Part shown: piece by piece, positions 1 to 10,079 of the stretch | Layout of the letters: the number at the start of each line of letters is the position of its first letter | Position numbering within the stretch: position 1 is the first letter of the stretch | Assembly (NCBI GenBank): GCA_028023455.1 | Contig: JAQFVV010000027.1 | Span: forward strand, 4,215,845 to 4,279,844 | DNA from: Epiperipatus broadwayi | Taxonomy: Eukaryota; Onychophora; Udeonychophora; Euonychophora; Peripatidae | Direction of reading: 5' to 3' | Length of the DNA stretch: 64,000 nt | Made by a program: the position numbers and the translations under genes | Notes under the pieces: generated by a model | The model's input: only the letters and a program-made list of their open reading frames with translations | Databases searched by the model: none | What the model was told of the DNA's origin: nothing

Positions 1-778
1 CTTAGTAGATTTGCATGTTACCCTCACAGCCAACAATTCAGATGTGGGATGGGGATCCCTGAAATACTAGTGTATCTCAAAGAAGCTTTATACTTTTTTT
101 AATATACATTTTATAGCATCCAAATAACTATCTTGCTATTGTTATGGATATTCGGACTGTTCCTGGTTGCATTGGTTTATCTGGACTGAGTATATGATTT
201 TGTTGTGAAATCAAATATGATTGTACTACGTGGCAATTATTAATGGTGAAGTGTTATATTTACATAATTAAACAAACCACCACTATCTTTATTTTGAATA
301 ACACCTTTCGCAATTTTACTAAGATTTTTAAAAAATAAAAAACAAATGGAAAGTCCTCCAGTTTGTCTTCAAATATTCAATTTATATTGACAAAAACGCC
401 CTCTATTTGTAGGAATGACGTAAAATTGTATGCATATTAACGTCAAACCAACAAACATCATAAAGATAACAGTGATAAATGTATTCTTCCTCAGGTATCA
501 AAAAAGTTATAAACAATAATAAAAATCATATGCAACATCTGTATTATATATCTGTTAATAATAATTATACATAAAAAGCCTTTTTTGGCACAAGTTTTTA
601 TGAACTTTTCAAATGTTAATCATCTACTTTAACATTATCCAATTATTACAGGTTAAACACCATCTAGTGTTCTATAATGGAAGTAAAATAACAATAACAA
701 AATAAAACATCAGTAAAATAGAATAAAACCTTCATATAAAGAAAGAATTGACTATATAACATATCAGCACAAAATATG
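1..778. other. AT-rich DNA, nothing recognised
   Basis: No ORF with recognisable similarity, no RNA gene and no clear repeat structure was seen in this stretch. It is plain AT-rich sequence with short A and T runs. Confidence 0.5.
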
Positions 779-785
779 TCAATTA

Positions 786-893
786 GAGATCATTTATCTT
801 TTTCCCATGGATGTAGCTATGTGTATCAGTTGTTTAAGATGGAGTGCATAGCTGTAGAAAGCCTGAAAGTCTGAGTTCAAATCTCTTATAATT
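786..893 (+). repeat. Partial copy of the window's main SINE-like family
   Basis: This copy keeps the core found in at least ten places in the window: a segment reading roughly GATCATTTATCTTTTTC, then TGTATCAGTTG (resembles a Pol III A box), then GTTCAAATC (resembles a B box) about 45 nt later. Spacing and boxes suggest a tRNA-derived SINE. Family membership is seen directly by comparison with copies at 4.3, 18.3, 27.5 and 41.4 kb; the tRNA origin is inference. Confidence 0.55.
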
Positions 894-1031
894 ATATTAG
901 AATAAATAATACATACATTACAATTTATAAACATGCACTATATAAAATAAATGCTTATAAAATAAATGCTTATTACACAACTTTGTATATATTATCTTAT
1001 ATAATTTTCTATTGTTTTAATTGACCAGTTA

Positions 1032-1631
1032 ACATTCAAATATCAGCCTTTCAAGCTAATTGTGCACGCGCTTTGTGAGTGTTAATAATAAATGAATACT
1101 TTCCTCTCCAATACAAGATATAGTATTTATGTAGGAAAAAAATGAATCCACCTATTCCTACAACTCAAATGCTTATATATGAGCAAATCTGAAGTACTGG
1201 CAAGGAAAGTGTGAGGACAGACCACTCACTTTAAATCACTATCTACGATGTCTGAATGAATGACATCGGTGAAATTGTCTAGAATTTACTAAACATCACT
1301 CTAACTGAAACTTAATCATATGTAAATAAGCATTTATTTTTATATAGTGCTGTGTTTACAATTGTATTACATTCAAATATCAGCCTTTCAAGCTAATTGT
1401 GCACGTGCTTTGCGAGTGTTAATAATAATCGATTTAAAGTGAGTGGTCTGGCCTCACACTTTCCTTGCCAGTACTTCAGATTTGCTCATATATAAGTATT
1501 TGAGCTGTAGGAATAGGTGGATTCATTTTATTCCTGCATTAATACTATATCTTGTATTGGAAAGTATTCATTTATTATTAACACTCGCAAAGCGTGTGCA
1601 CAATTAGCTTGAAAGGCTGATATTTGAATGT
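1032..1631. repeat. Foldback element with ~200-bp inverted arms
   Basis: Bases 1032-1237 and 1431-1631 are inverted copies of each other with few mismatches and small indels; both carry ATTCAAATATCAGCC and its complement at the outer ends. A third partial copy of the outer part of the arm, in the direct orientation, sits at about 1371-1427 inside the loop. Short inverted sequence related to AGCACTATATAAA continues outside the arms (about 930-990 and 1640-1680), so the true element may be larger. No coding capacity was seen. A non-autonomous foldback or MITE-type DNA element is the likely identity. Confidence 0.7.
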
Positions 1632-2083
1632 GATACAATAGTAAACACAGTGCTATATAAAAATAAACGCTTATTGACCAGTTAACTAAATTTATTGAAG
1701 TTTTATAAATATTCATAAAATTATTTAAGTTATGTTTAATATAATATGTTTCATATATTTGTCTTCTTTTTGGATCTTTAATATAATTTAATATGAAAAA
1801 TAATATCAAAGTTTGCCAATAAATATATTTGGAAACTTGCATAATTGAAAAAAAGTATATTTTCAATTGTGGGCATCACTCATTCATATTATTTTCAGTC
1901 TTTTTTATTTTTTTACACCTGCACTGTCTCTTTGAAATATTTTCTGTATACTTGGATATTTTTCTAAGTGCCAGAATCATTTAAAAAGCTTTCTATTAAA
2001 TATAACCACTTCTACTACTGTTTAAAATAATAGGAAAAAATTCCTTAATAAAACACTTTATGTATATGGAAACAATAATTGCA

Positions 2084-2431
2084 AGGAAATCAAGTCATAT
2101 ATCATGTGACTTAATTTAATAAGCTTGTATTACAAATGTTATGTTTTTGGAATTCCTCAATGTGGCATTGGGATATTCAAGCATTAGATTTAAATTACCA
2201 GGTCAAGCCCAACACTTTAGCTAATGATTCACTATTAAGTAGAAAATCTGAAATTTTCTGACATCCATATGTCTTCAAATCCTAGCACCTCACTGATGAA
2301 AGCCAGAGCTAGAAACCAGTCTGGAGATAGGGATGTCATGAAAAGCTTGTTAAGGGCTATTGGCATGCTCATTATACAACATATATTATACAAGCTTATT
2401 AAATTAAGTCACATGATAGATGCCTTGATTT
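2084..2431. repeat. Inverted-repeat element, family with GTCATATNTCATGTGAC ends
   Basis: The ends 2084-2129 and 2389-2431 are inverted copies containing AATCAAGTCATATATCATG. The interior includes CTCACTGATGAAAGCCAGAG and AAACCAGTCTGGAGATAGG. Relatives with the same ends or interior occur at about 2.5-2.76, 10.4-10.64 and 56.9-57.5 kb. No TSD was recognised. Probably a MITE-like DNA element. Confidence 0.5.
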
Positions 2432-2511
2432 TTTTTACAATTATTGTTACTGCTCTTAATGCTTTGGTGATTTTATATTGCTAAAGCTATTAATATATGG
2501 TGTATCTGAAC

Positions 2512-2765
2512 TTTGTTCAGTTCTGTATGGTTATTTAAGTTAGATAACTGGATTTGAAGACATATGGATGTTTGAAAATTTCAGATTTTCTACTTAATAG
2601 TTAATTGTTACATAAAGTGCTGGGTTTGACCTGGTATTTCAAATATAATGTTTGAATATCCTAATGCCTCACTGAGGAATGCCAAAAGCATGAAACCAGT
2701 CTGGGGCTAGGGATATTCTGAGAAGATTGTTAAGAGCTACTGGCACACTCATTATATAATATGGA
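2512..2765. repeat. Diverged second copy of the 2.1-kb family
   Basis: This stretch repeats, with many differences, the interior of the element just upstream: AAAATTTCAGATTTTCTACTTAATAG appears as its reverse complement in the first copy, and both hold the CTCACTGA...GAAACCAGTCTGG segment. The pair reads as two nested or back-to-back copies. Confidence 0.4.
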
Positions 2766-2917
2766 AACAATAGAATAATTATCAAATTTCCCATCTTAAA
2801 CAAAATTATAATTTTTGTCAACTTAAAAAAATAAGACTTTTGTTTTAAACAAAAACTATTCTTGAAATATTACAAATTTTCATTTTAGAAAATTATTTTA
2901 ATATAAAAATCATTTAT

Positions 2918-3084
2918 TAAAAGCACATTGATTATGTAAGTAATATTTACTGAGGCTGTAACCTCGAGAATATGCATGTAAAATGCGATAGTAGGGACCT
3001 CTGTAGTTAAACACCTGTAGAGGTCCCTACTATCGCATTTTACATGCATATTCTCGAGGTTACAGCCTCAGTAAATATTACTTA
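2918..3084. repeat. Perfect palindromic MITE, copy 1
   Basis: Arms 2937-3002 and 3019-3084 are 66 bp each and exactly complementary by my base-by-base reading, with a 16-nt spacer. The arm runs TAAGTAATATTTACTGAGG ... GTAGGGACCTCT. The left flank (about 2918-2936, GCACATTGATTATG) matches, inverted, the right flank of copy 2 near 21.45 kb, so the complete element has longer ends that are trimmed on one side here. No ORF. See copy 2 at 21248-21441. Confidence 0.85.
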
Positions 3085-4240
3085 TAAAAATCATTATAAA
3101 TATCAAATAAAATCTTTTCCATCATAAAGATGAAGATTCTTATAAATATTGGAGCATATTCTAAATTTATAATATTTTGCCTACTCTCACATTTATATTT
3201 TACAAATAAATAAAAATCATTAACTCAATACATTATCTTATTTTTTATTACTATGCCAAATTATTTCTTCTATAAAATGACTGCATATCCAATCGTTTTT
3301 CATTTGTCTCTTCCTAAATCCTTCACTTTTGAGCAGTTACCCATTCCCTTTTTTGACTTAACAACAAGTGCATGCTCCATTTAATAACTATTATTTAACT
3401 AACAAAATTCTATATTTTTAAGCAACAAAATAAATAAAAAAGTATAAATAAGGTACTTATTTTAAAGAACATGTAAATATAAAAATATATTTTTAATATG
3501 TTTTTACTTAAAATGTATTAAAAATAAATGATTAAAACAAAATTATGTTTAAACTTATATTTTTAAATCCAAAATAAGATAATAACTACCATCATATTAC
3601 AGTTATAATCTTGTGTTTATTAATTAAAAATAAACAATACTTAATTTTAATCATTTTCTTTATCACTTTGTACATTCCTTAGTATATGACACAAATACTA
3701 AAGCTCTGCTTGACTACAAAGCTGGAAGAGTCAAAAAGAATGTATTATTTCTAAGTGATCTCTATGCTCAATGGAACTTGAAATGGTCCAAAGCTGTTTG
3801 CTATCAGACCTTCTGTGATGATTTATAATCCAATGTGCATAAAGTAGACATGTTGTACATGAAGTTTAAATAATAGAAGAGAATCTGAGTTGAATCCATT
3901 ATCATTTATCTGGATCTGTTGAACAAGTCATAGTATACATAATGTCTAAGCCATTTTAATTATGTTTTTATAAGATAGCCAACATATATGCAAATAAAAA
4001 CAAATATACAAAATCTCATTGATGGAAAGAATACAGTACAATATAAAGTTTAAAAAAATAGCCATAAATTCTCAAAAATTAAAAAATAAAATTACTTATG
4101 TTAAAATGGCTTCAAATGATTTCTTTTTATATAATTAGTTACTATAATGAAATAAATTTGCTTTTTATTGTTGTTGCTATTAGTTACAATGAGTTTTATA
4201 ATATTTATTTTAAAAAGTATTTAAATACATGCTTAGTATA
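3085..4240. other. AT-rich DNA, nothing recognised
   Basis: Very AT-rich, with many A and T runs. No ORF, RNA gene or clear repeat unit was recognised. Confidence 0.45.
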
Positions 4241-4249
4241 AACTGAGCA

Positions 4250-4415
4250 CAGATTATATATATTTGTGGAAATTGATGATCCAGACCAACTGATGAATAT
4301 GTATATTGGATATCTTTTTTTTTCACATGGGTATGATCATGTGTAACAGTTGTATAAGATGGAGTGGATGACTAAAAGCTTGAAAGTCTGGGTTCAAATA
4401 TCCTTTTAAAGGGTA
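4250..4415 (+). repeat. SINE-like copy, partial
   Basis: Contains the family segments GATGATCCAGACCAACTGATG, a diverged ATCTTTTT stretch, GTGTAACAGTTG (A-box-like) and GGGTTCAAATATCC (B-box-like). It is the copy in which the B-box match to the tRNA consensus GGTTCAANNCC is clearest. Confidence 0.6.
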
Positions 4416-4721
4416 TCAAAAAGTGGTCATTTAAAAAAAATAAAAAAGTACAGTCTTTTAGACTACAAAACAATATGAGATACTGCTTTCCTGAAAAAAG
4501 GTAGAGGAACAAAAAATGTTAACTAAGTGAGCTAAATTCAAACTAATTTGAATTTTGCAAAATATATGCAACCTTAAGAATTACTGAAAAGGATACCTGT
4601 TCAGATTTAAAATGTTATGGAATTAGGGAATGTGAATATTGATAGTGATATAATATACAGCTTATTGTCATTACAAGATCTCAAATACATAAAAGCATAG
4701 TTGGGAAAAATCTACTGCTTA

Positions 4722-4750
4722 ATTAAATATATACATATATATATATATAT
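4722..4750. repeat. (TA)n microsatellite
   Basis: A short run of TA dinucleotides with a few interruptions lies directly before the RTE remnant. Confidence 0.8.
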
Positions 4751-4774
4751 TGTGCATATGTGCATATTATTTAA

Positions 4775-5912
4775 TTCTGGTATTGAGAGAAGTTATAGAA
4801 AGGACAAATGAATATGAGTTGTCATTATGCTTAGGATTTGTAGATTATGAAAAGGCATTTGATTCTATAAACATTTCTTCAGTGATTAAAGCATTGGATC
4901 ATCAAGGTATAGATTCAGGATATTGTCATATTTAAAGAATACTTATAAAAATGCAACAGCAACAATTAGATTACATAATGATAGTAGGAAAGTCAGCATT
5001 GAGGAGGGTGTAAGACAGGGTGGCTCCATATCTCCAAAACTTTTTACAGCAGTGCTGCAAGAAGTATTTTGTGGATTAAAATGGGAAGCTAAAGGAGAGG
5101 AAGTAAATGGAGATTATTTAAGTCATTCAGATTTTGCAGATAATGTAGTTGTTTTTGCAAATAATGCTTTAGAGTTACAGGAAATGTTGCAGGAGTTATC
5201 AGATGAAAGTAGGAAAGTGGGACTAAAGATAAATGTTAAAAAGACTAAAGTAATGTTTAATAGATTTTCTCAAAATATAAAAATAAAGATTGATTATGAT
5301 GAATTAGAAGAAGTTAACAGTTACAAATACCTTGGTCAGATTATTAATACAGATGGAAACATAATGAATGAAGTTAATCATAGAATTAAACTTGGTTGGA
5401 GTGCTTTTGGTAGAAATAACTTGATATTAAAAGGAAATATGCCTATGTGTTTGAAAAGGAAGGTTTTTAATAAATGTGTTTTGCCAGTTCTTACTTATGG
5501 ATCTGAGACTTGGACACTTAGTAGAAAAGCAATACAGAGACTTCAAACCACTCAAAGAAGTATGGAGAGATGCATGTTGGGAGTAACAAGAAGAGATCGA
5601 AAACACAATGTATGGGAAAGAACAAACAGGTGTTACTAACCTCATTGAAGAAATTAAAGGACTGAAGTGGAGTTGGGCTGGACATATTGCTAGAAGAGAT
5701 GATAATAGATGGACAATTGAAATTTTAAACGGGATTCCAAGAGATTGTAAAAGACCCAGAAAGAGACCACATGTGAGATGGATGGATGAAATAAGAAAGT
5801 GTGCAGGGGTGATGTGGAGAAAAGAAGCTAAAGATCAGAAAAGATGAATTGAACTTGGAGAGACCTTCATCCTGCAGTGGATTGATAATGGTTGATGATG
5901 ATGATGATGATA
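4775..5912 (+). pseudogene. RTE-type LINE, 5'-truncated RT and C-terminal region, frameshifted
   Basis: Encodes the middle and end of an RTE-clade endonuclease/reverse transcriptase. Visible motifs in order: FVDYEKAFDSI (RT palm, first catalytic Asp), NATATIRLH, GVRQGGSISPKLF (RT block 4), the active-site block as FADNVVVFAN, VGLKINVKKTKVM, YKYLGQIIN, LTYGSETWTL, then the 3' region AGHIARRDDNRW and RPHVRWMDEI typical of this clade. The reading frame breaks twice: near 4925-4935, and near 5610-5625, where the related copy at 23.4 kb has two extra bases and stays open. The catalytic FADD is FADN here, so this copy is inactive on that ground too. It ends in CTGCAGTGGATTGATAATGG followed by (GAT)n, the usual RTE-type 3' tail. 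The endonuclease domain is missing. Nothing suggests host use. Confidence 0.9.
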
Positions 5913-6315
5913 ATTTAATTCTGGTACTAAAAACAAACAGTCCATTTGTAAATGAATATGGCCCTTTTAATACCAAAAAATTAAAAAATAAGAAAAAGAG
6001 AAGGAATAAACACTTCTCTAAAAATAAATTTTGTGATATCTATATAAAAAATCTATGAACCAGAAATGTCCATCCATTTTTTTGTATAATATTTTGTGAT
6101 ATTGTCATTTAATTTATTCAGCAAAAACATTTATATCTAAAATACTTCAACTGTTTGTAATTGCAGGTCTCCACTGTATTGTATTTGGTGTGATGCCTTA
6201 CCAATGAAAATAGTTAATAGAAAACTTCCTTAGAATATTTTGAAATAATATTATAGCATAGATAAGGTTTACATTCCAAGAAAGTCACTGTGAGTTCACC
6301 ATAAAACTCTTTTAG
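5913..6315. other. Unassigned AT-rich spacer
   Basis: No similarity or structure recognised between the two LINE remnants. Confidence 0.4.
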
Positions 6316-6610
6316 AAGATCTAACATTGTTCATTTGTTCTGTGTGTCCAATCCAATGAAAGTGCATATTTACAATAATGGACTCAACATCCAACAAGTT
6401 GAAAAACATATTAATTGATCTTATGATCTTTCCATTGTATTTTTAAAATTTTTTACAGAGCATCCTTATATGAAACATTTCTAATGCCTTTATATTTTGC
6501 TGTGATAGAGTGTCCGAGTCTTACTTCCGTACAATAAACTAAGTAAAGTAATAACTCTATACACAATTAAATTGGTTCCAATAGTTATTTCTCTGTGATA
6601 TATACTAGAA
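6316..6610 (-). pseudogene. Old RTE/BovB-like LINE scrap, C-terminal part
   Basis: Read on the minus strand, one frame gives ALEMFHIRMLCKKF, then a stop, then INMFFNLLDVESIIVNMHFH and WIGHTEQM. The pattern (LEAFHMRCLR..., then a block ending in LRWxGHVxRM) is that of the region after the RT in RTE/BovB-like LINEs. Upstream on the same strand LLYGSKTRTL, in a shifted frame, matches the LLYGSETWTL motif. It differs from the 4.8-kb RTE family and is older: at least one stop and one frameshift in about 270 bases. No TSD or tail was found. Confidence 0.6.
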
Positions 6611-7765
6611 TTAGTATTTTATTTATTTTATTCTTGCACACATATTTTCAGCAGTGTTTTTACTATCCAAATAGCTAGTGTCAATCAATAACAGAATTGT
6701 GTGTGTGTGTGTATGTATTCTTTTTAGAATTATGTAAACGGTGCCTAAGAGATAAAAGTTATGAACAAAATTTAGACATTTCTAAGCATAACATTTAAAA
6801 ATCAACATACTTTACTAAGATGATATAAAACCATTTTATTCAGGTCATATATATCAAAACTCACCTAATAATTAATGCATCTTAATCAATCAGGTACAAA
6901 TAGCTGACCAATGAGTGTCTCGTGATACTGATCCTTGTGACAAAATATTTATTTCTTATATTTACAACTCTATGTTATATTATTATGGGCTACTATTTTG
7001 ATACCCTACAGGTGATGACCCAACATGATACAAACTGGTCATCATCACCCAACAATTTTTTATATTATATACTTTCCATTCCATTATAGATGGTGTATCA
7101 ACATTTGCTTACAGTTGTCTATATTATCCTTGGAGTTCTTTTCATTTCTGTAACAAATAACCACTGTAACATATACTTTTGATGATAGTTTGCTTACTTT
7201 TGTCTCCATGGCATTATCATATTTTGGTCTCATTATAATATGTGCTTATTATTTATATTTATCATTTGCATTACTATTTGAAATCCCATTATAAATACTC
7301 AACTCGAGGCACATTTTTTTATATATTTATTATTGTTGTATACATTTTCATTCCATTACAATATACAGGATGAATAAAGTTAATTAAATCTTTTTACTGA
7401 TACAATTTTATTTATTTCCCCATTACAATAATTCCACTTTCCCTGGAGTGATGATGTTGTTGGTACGAATCTTTTTAGATTGCAATGGGAAGAAGAGTCT
7501 AAAGTTTTTATAAAACCTGGTGTCAAATTAATGTAGTTATGCAAGGCAGTTAGTCTGGATTTGAAGCCTTCAGATTTTTTTAAATTCCAGAGTATTAGCT
7601 TAAATAATGCAAATTAGAAAAAGGTGACTGCTAGATCCTAAATGTAATAGTTACAGTTTTGAATCCTAGTCCTCACTGAAGAAAGCAAAAGTCAGACAGT
7701 AATGGTAGGTGACGCTACAGTATAAAATACAAATAGATATAAAGCCATTCATAAACAAGTATGAC
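6611..7765. other. Unassigned AT-rich region
   Basis: Holds a short (GT)n run near 6700 and scattered A/T tracts. No coding or RNA feature was recognised. Confidence 0.4.
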
Positions 7766-7882
7766 CAATTATAATTTTTTTTTCATGTGTCAAATGCTTT
7801 GACCGGGAAGCGAACCCGGGCCAACTGCTTGGAAGGCAGCTATGCTAACCACTAGGCCACCAACGCTTGACAAACAATTATA
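7766..7882 (-). repeat. Retroposed tRNA-Gly(TCC)-like element with A-rich tail and TSD
   Basis: The tRNA-like body (7796-7866, minus strand, 71 nt) folds as a cloverleaf: acceptor start GCGTTGG, anticodon loop CTTCCAA (anticodon TCC at 7831-7833), T arm CCCGG/TTCGCTT/CCCGG. The acceptor stem has one mismatch and a wobble. It is followed by ATTTGACACATG and a run of A, and the whole is bounded by CAATTATA at 7766-7773 and 7875-7882, a probable 8-bp TSD. The A tail and TSD argue for retroposition. The same non-tRNA extension (TTTGACA) occurs after the tRNA-like body at 9.0 kb, so a small SINE family fits better than a single tRNA gene. Whether it could still be transcribed by Pol III is open. 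Confidence 0.7.
7796..7866 (-). tRNA. tRNA-Gly(TCC)-like sequence (probable pseudogene)
   Basis: D-loop (TAGTGGTTA), anticodon loop and T loop all match a glycine tRNA. Internal A and B boxes are intact. The acceptor mismatch (G3:A70) and the retroposon context make a functional gene unlikely but not excluded. Confidence 0.5.
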
Positions 7883-8954
7883 GTTTCAAAAAAAAATAGG
7901 AAAAAGGGTGAGAAAAAGCGCTTTAAAATTGAGTTTTGCATTGATTATACAGACCAATCTGTGAACTACAAATACACCCTACTTATAAATCATGCTAATT
8001 TATTTTCTGAATCCTTGATAGTATCCAATATTGTCTTTTCTCTTCCTAAAATACTTTAATATCACGTCTAATTTCAGCTGCCCAGTGCATTATATTTTCT
8101 GCCTATTTTCCCAATGGAAACAAATTTTTCCCTTGCACATTTTCGTTCTAGAATAGGATAAAGATAGCTTTCGTATATATATATATACGCATACATACAT
8201 ACATTAATTAAGAATGTGCGAATAAAGTTATATTTGTTGGAAGTATTCCATTCCCATAGGCATTTGATATCTTTTATTTATCCTCATTAAAATTATATTT
8301 AACATAGAATACATAGCAGCTTCACATATGGGAGAAAATTAAAGGATTACTATAAGACAAACAGTAGAATAAACCTCACATTCAGGCATAAAGTGGAAGC
8401 CAGATGTTGTACGAATGTAAAAAAATAAATAAATGGGTTATATTTTTATTCTCTTTTATTTACATTACAGTTTTTTAATTAGAAGAAATTGTGTTTACAA
8501 ACCAATTTCTTTTTAATCATATATATATATATTTAAAAAAAACCTATGCATTACCTTATGCCGCTCTCATATCAAAATATATTAAACCAAATTTGAAACA
8601 AATCTTTCAGTTATGAGCACATATTTATTCTAATTAAGGAAAAAAGAAATATCGTAATAACAATCGAGTTTAGCTTTTTAAATAAGTTTAGGAAGGTCCA
8701 AACTTTCCTAATGTGTGAATATTCGCTAAAGCTGATCACATAGACGTTTTAAATTTTCTTTTACAAGTAATACGCAATCCCAGCTTTTCCCTCTTATTTC
8801 AACAGAGACACAACAGACCGGTTCGAAACCAAGCAAACATGAGCTCAACTATTTACATATATGTTCGAGAATGCTAGCATTATTGAGATTTTTATACGCA
8901 ATGCTTTCCTTATAATCTATCATATTTATTCTTGTATAGTCATTTTCCGACGGC
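7883..8954. other. Unassigned AT-rich region
   Basis: Contains short (TA)n/(TAC)n runs near 8175-8205. No gene or clear repeat was recognised. Confidence 0.4.
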
Positions 8955-8957
8955 AAC

Positions 8958-9094
8958 AATCATTCTGAGTGGTCAAGCGTTGGTAGCCGAGAGGTCAGCG
9001 CAATCGCCTTGCAAGCAGTGTCTTGCAGATAGTTGTCGCGGGTTCGCTTCCCGGCCGATGCTTTGACATGTGGGGAAAAACAATCAGAGTGGTG
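8958..9094 (+). repeat. Second tRNA-like retroposon, class II-like, with imperfect TSD
   Basis: The body 8977-9061 (85 nt) starts with the same GCGTTGG and ends CCGATGC, which pairs with it apart from wobbles. It has a D-arm-like GCCGAGAGGTCAGCG, an anticodon-like loop CTTGCAA, about 17 extra bases where a long variable arm would be, and CGGG/TTCGCTT/CCCG as T arm. It is followed by TTTGACATGTGGGGAAAAA and flanked by CAATCATTCTGAGTGGT on the left and CAATCAGAGTGGT on the right, a TSD with a 4-nt difference. The shared GTCAAGCGTTGG start and TTTGACA end link it to the 7.8-kb element. Its anticodon stem has a mismatch, so I treat it as a SINE or tRNA pseudogene. Confidence 0.6.
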
Positions 9095-9099
9095 AAAAA

Positions 9100-9600
9100 A
9101 GTGTAACAGGTCCGATCCTGTTCCCAAAGTTATATTCTTTTCCTTATACTCTGCCTTAGTCAGGAATGAAAGCTTAAAATTTAGTTTTAAAGCAACCACT
9201 CCTAATCTTACTAATTGCAGACCTTCTACAATCCTCCCCCCCCTACCTTATAGAATGTATTTGTTTTCCTTTAAGTGATCATGTTATGTATTTGCCAAAT
9301 ACCATTGTTTTGAAATACACAAATTCGAAAACAGTTCTGAAATCTGAAGACTATGATTTTTATAATGTAATCTTCTTAAAACAAAGAATTAAATTGTTAA
9401 AAAAATCAGGTGGTTTGAAAATCTATAATAAATATTGATTAACTATTAAATAAATAATTGAATATTTTGCGACTGATCGAAATTTCCTAAGAAGTTTGCG
9501 AATTTAAGGTGCAAGAGGTGGAAACTGTAATTCCTGGATATCAAACTCCAAAATCTGTCACAATATAAGGGAAACAATTAAGGGTTTTATTTGTATTTAC
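9100..9600. other. Unassigned AT-rich region
   Basis: No feature recognised. Confidence 0.4.
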
Positions 9601-9602
9601 AT

Positions 9603-9890
9603 ATTGGAGTATTTCCATCATCTAATATGAATATTGAATATCTTTAGAAAAATGTAACTTTATTTAAATATTCCAAATACATTCAACTGTTAATAATAGC
9701 ACATCAAACAGGTTGTATTATTACTAACAATTGAATGTATTTGGTATATTTATTTAAAGCTAAATTTTTCTAAAGACATTCAGTGTGCTATTATTAACAG
9801 TTGAATGTATTTGGAATATTTAAATAAAGATAAATTTTTCTAAAGACATTCAATACGCATATTAGATGATGGAAATAGTCCAATATAAAA
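9603..9890. repeat. Foldback element with ~100-bp arms and an extra internal arm copy
   Basis: Bases about 9603-9705 and 9782-9888 are inverted copies: TATTTCCATCATCTAATATG at the left outer end matches CATATTAGATGATGGAAATA at the right. A third segment (9725-9775) repeats the ATTGAATGTATTTGG...TTTCTAAAGACATTCA part in the orientation of the right arm. No ORF. MITE-like. Confidence 0.65.
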
Positions 9891-10079
9891 ATACAACTAG
9901 AACACCATCATCACTAACCTTCAGGAAAACACTAAGTGCTTTATTGTTTGAGAGTTTGTAAGAAATTTGAATAAAAGAAGTGGAACACTGCCACTAGATA
10001 TTGAGCATCAGGGTACACCACTCTATCCCTGCACTAATATATGCAAGACAAATAATAATTAGTACATCTTATAATATTT

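Noticed and set aside
1528-1866. 112-codon minus-strand frame as a protein gene
   Set aside because: It runs through one arm of a foldback element and has no recognisable domain.
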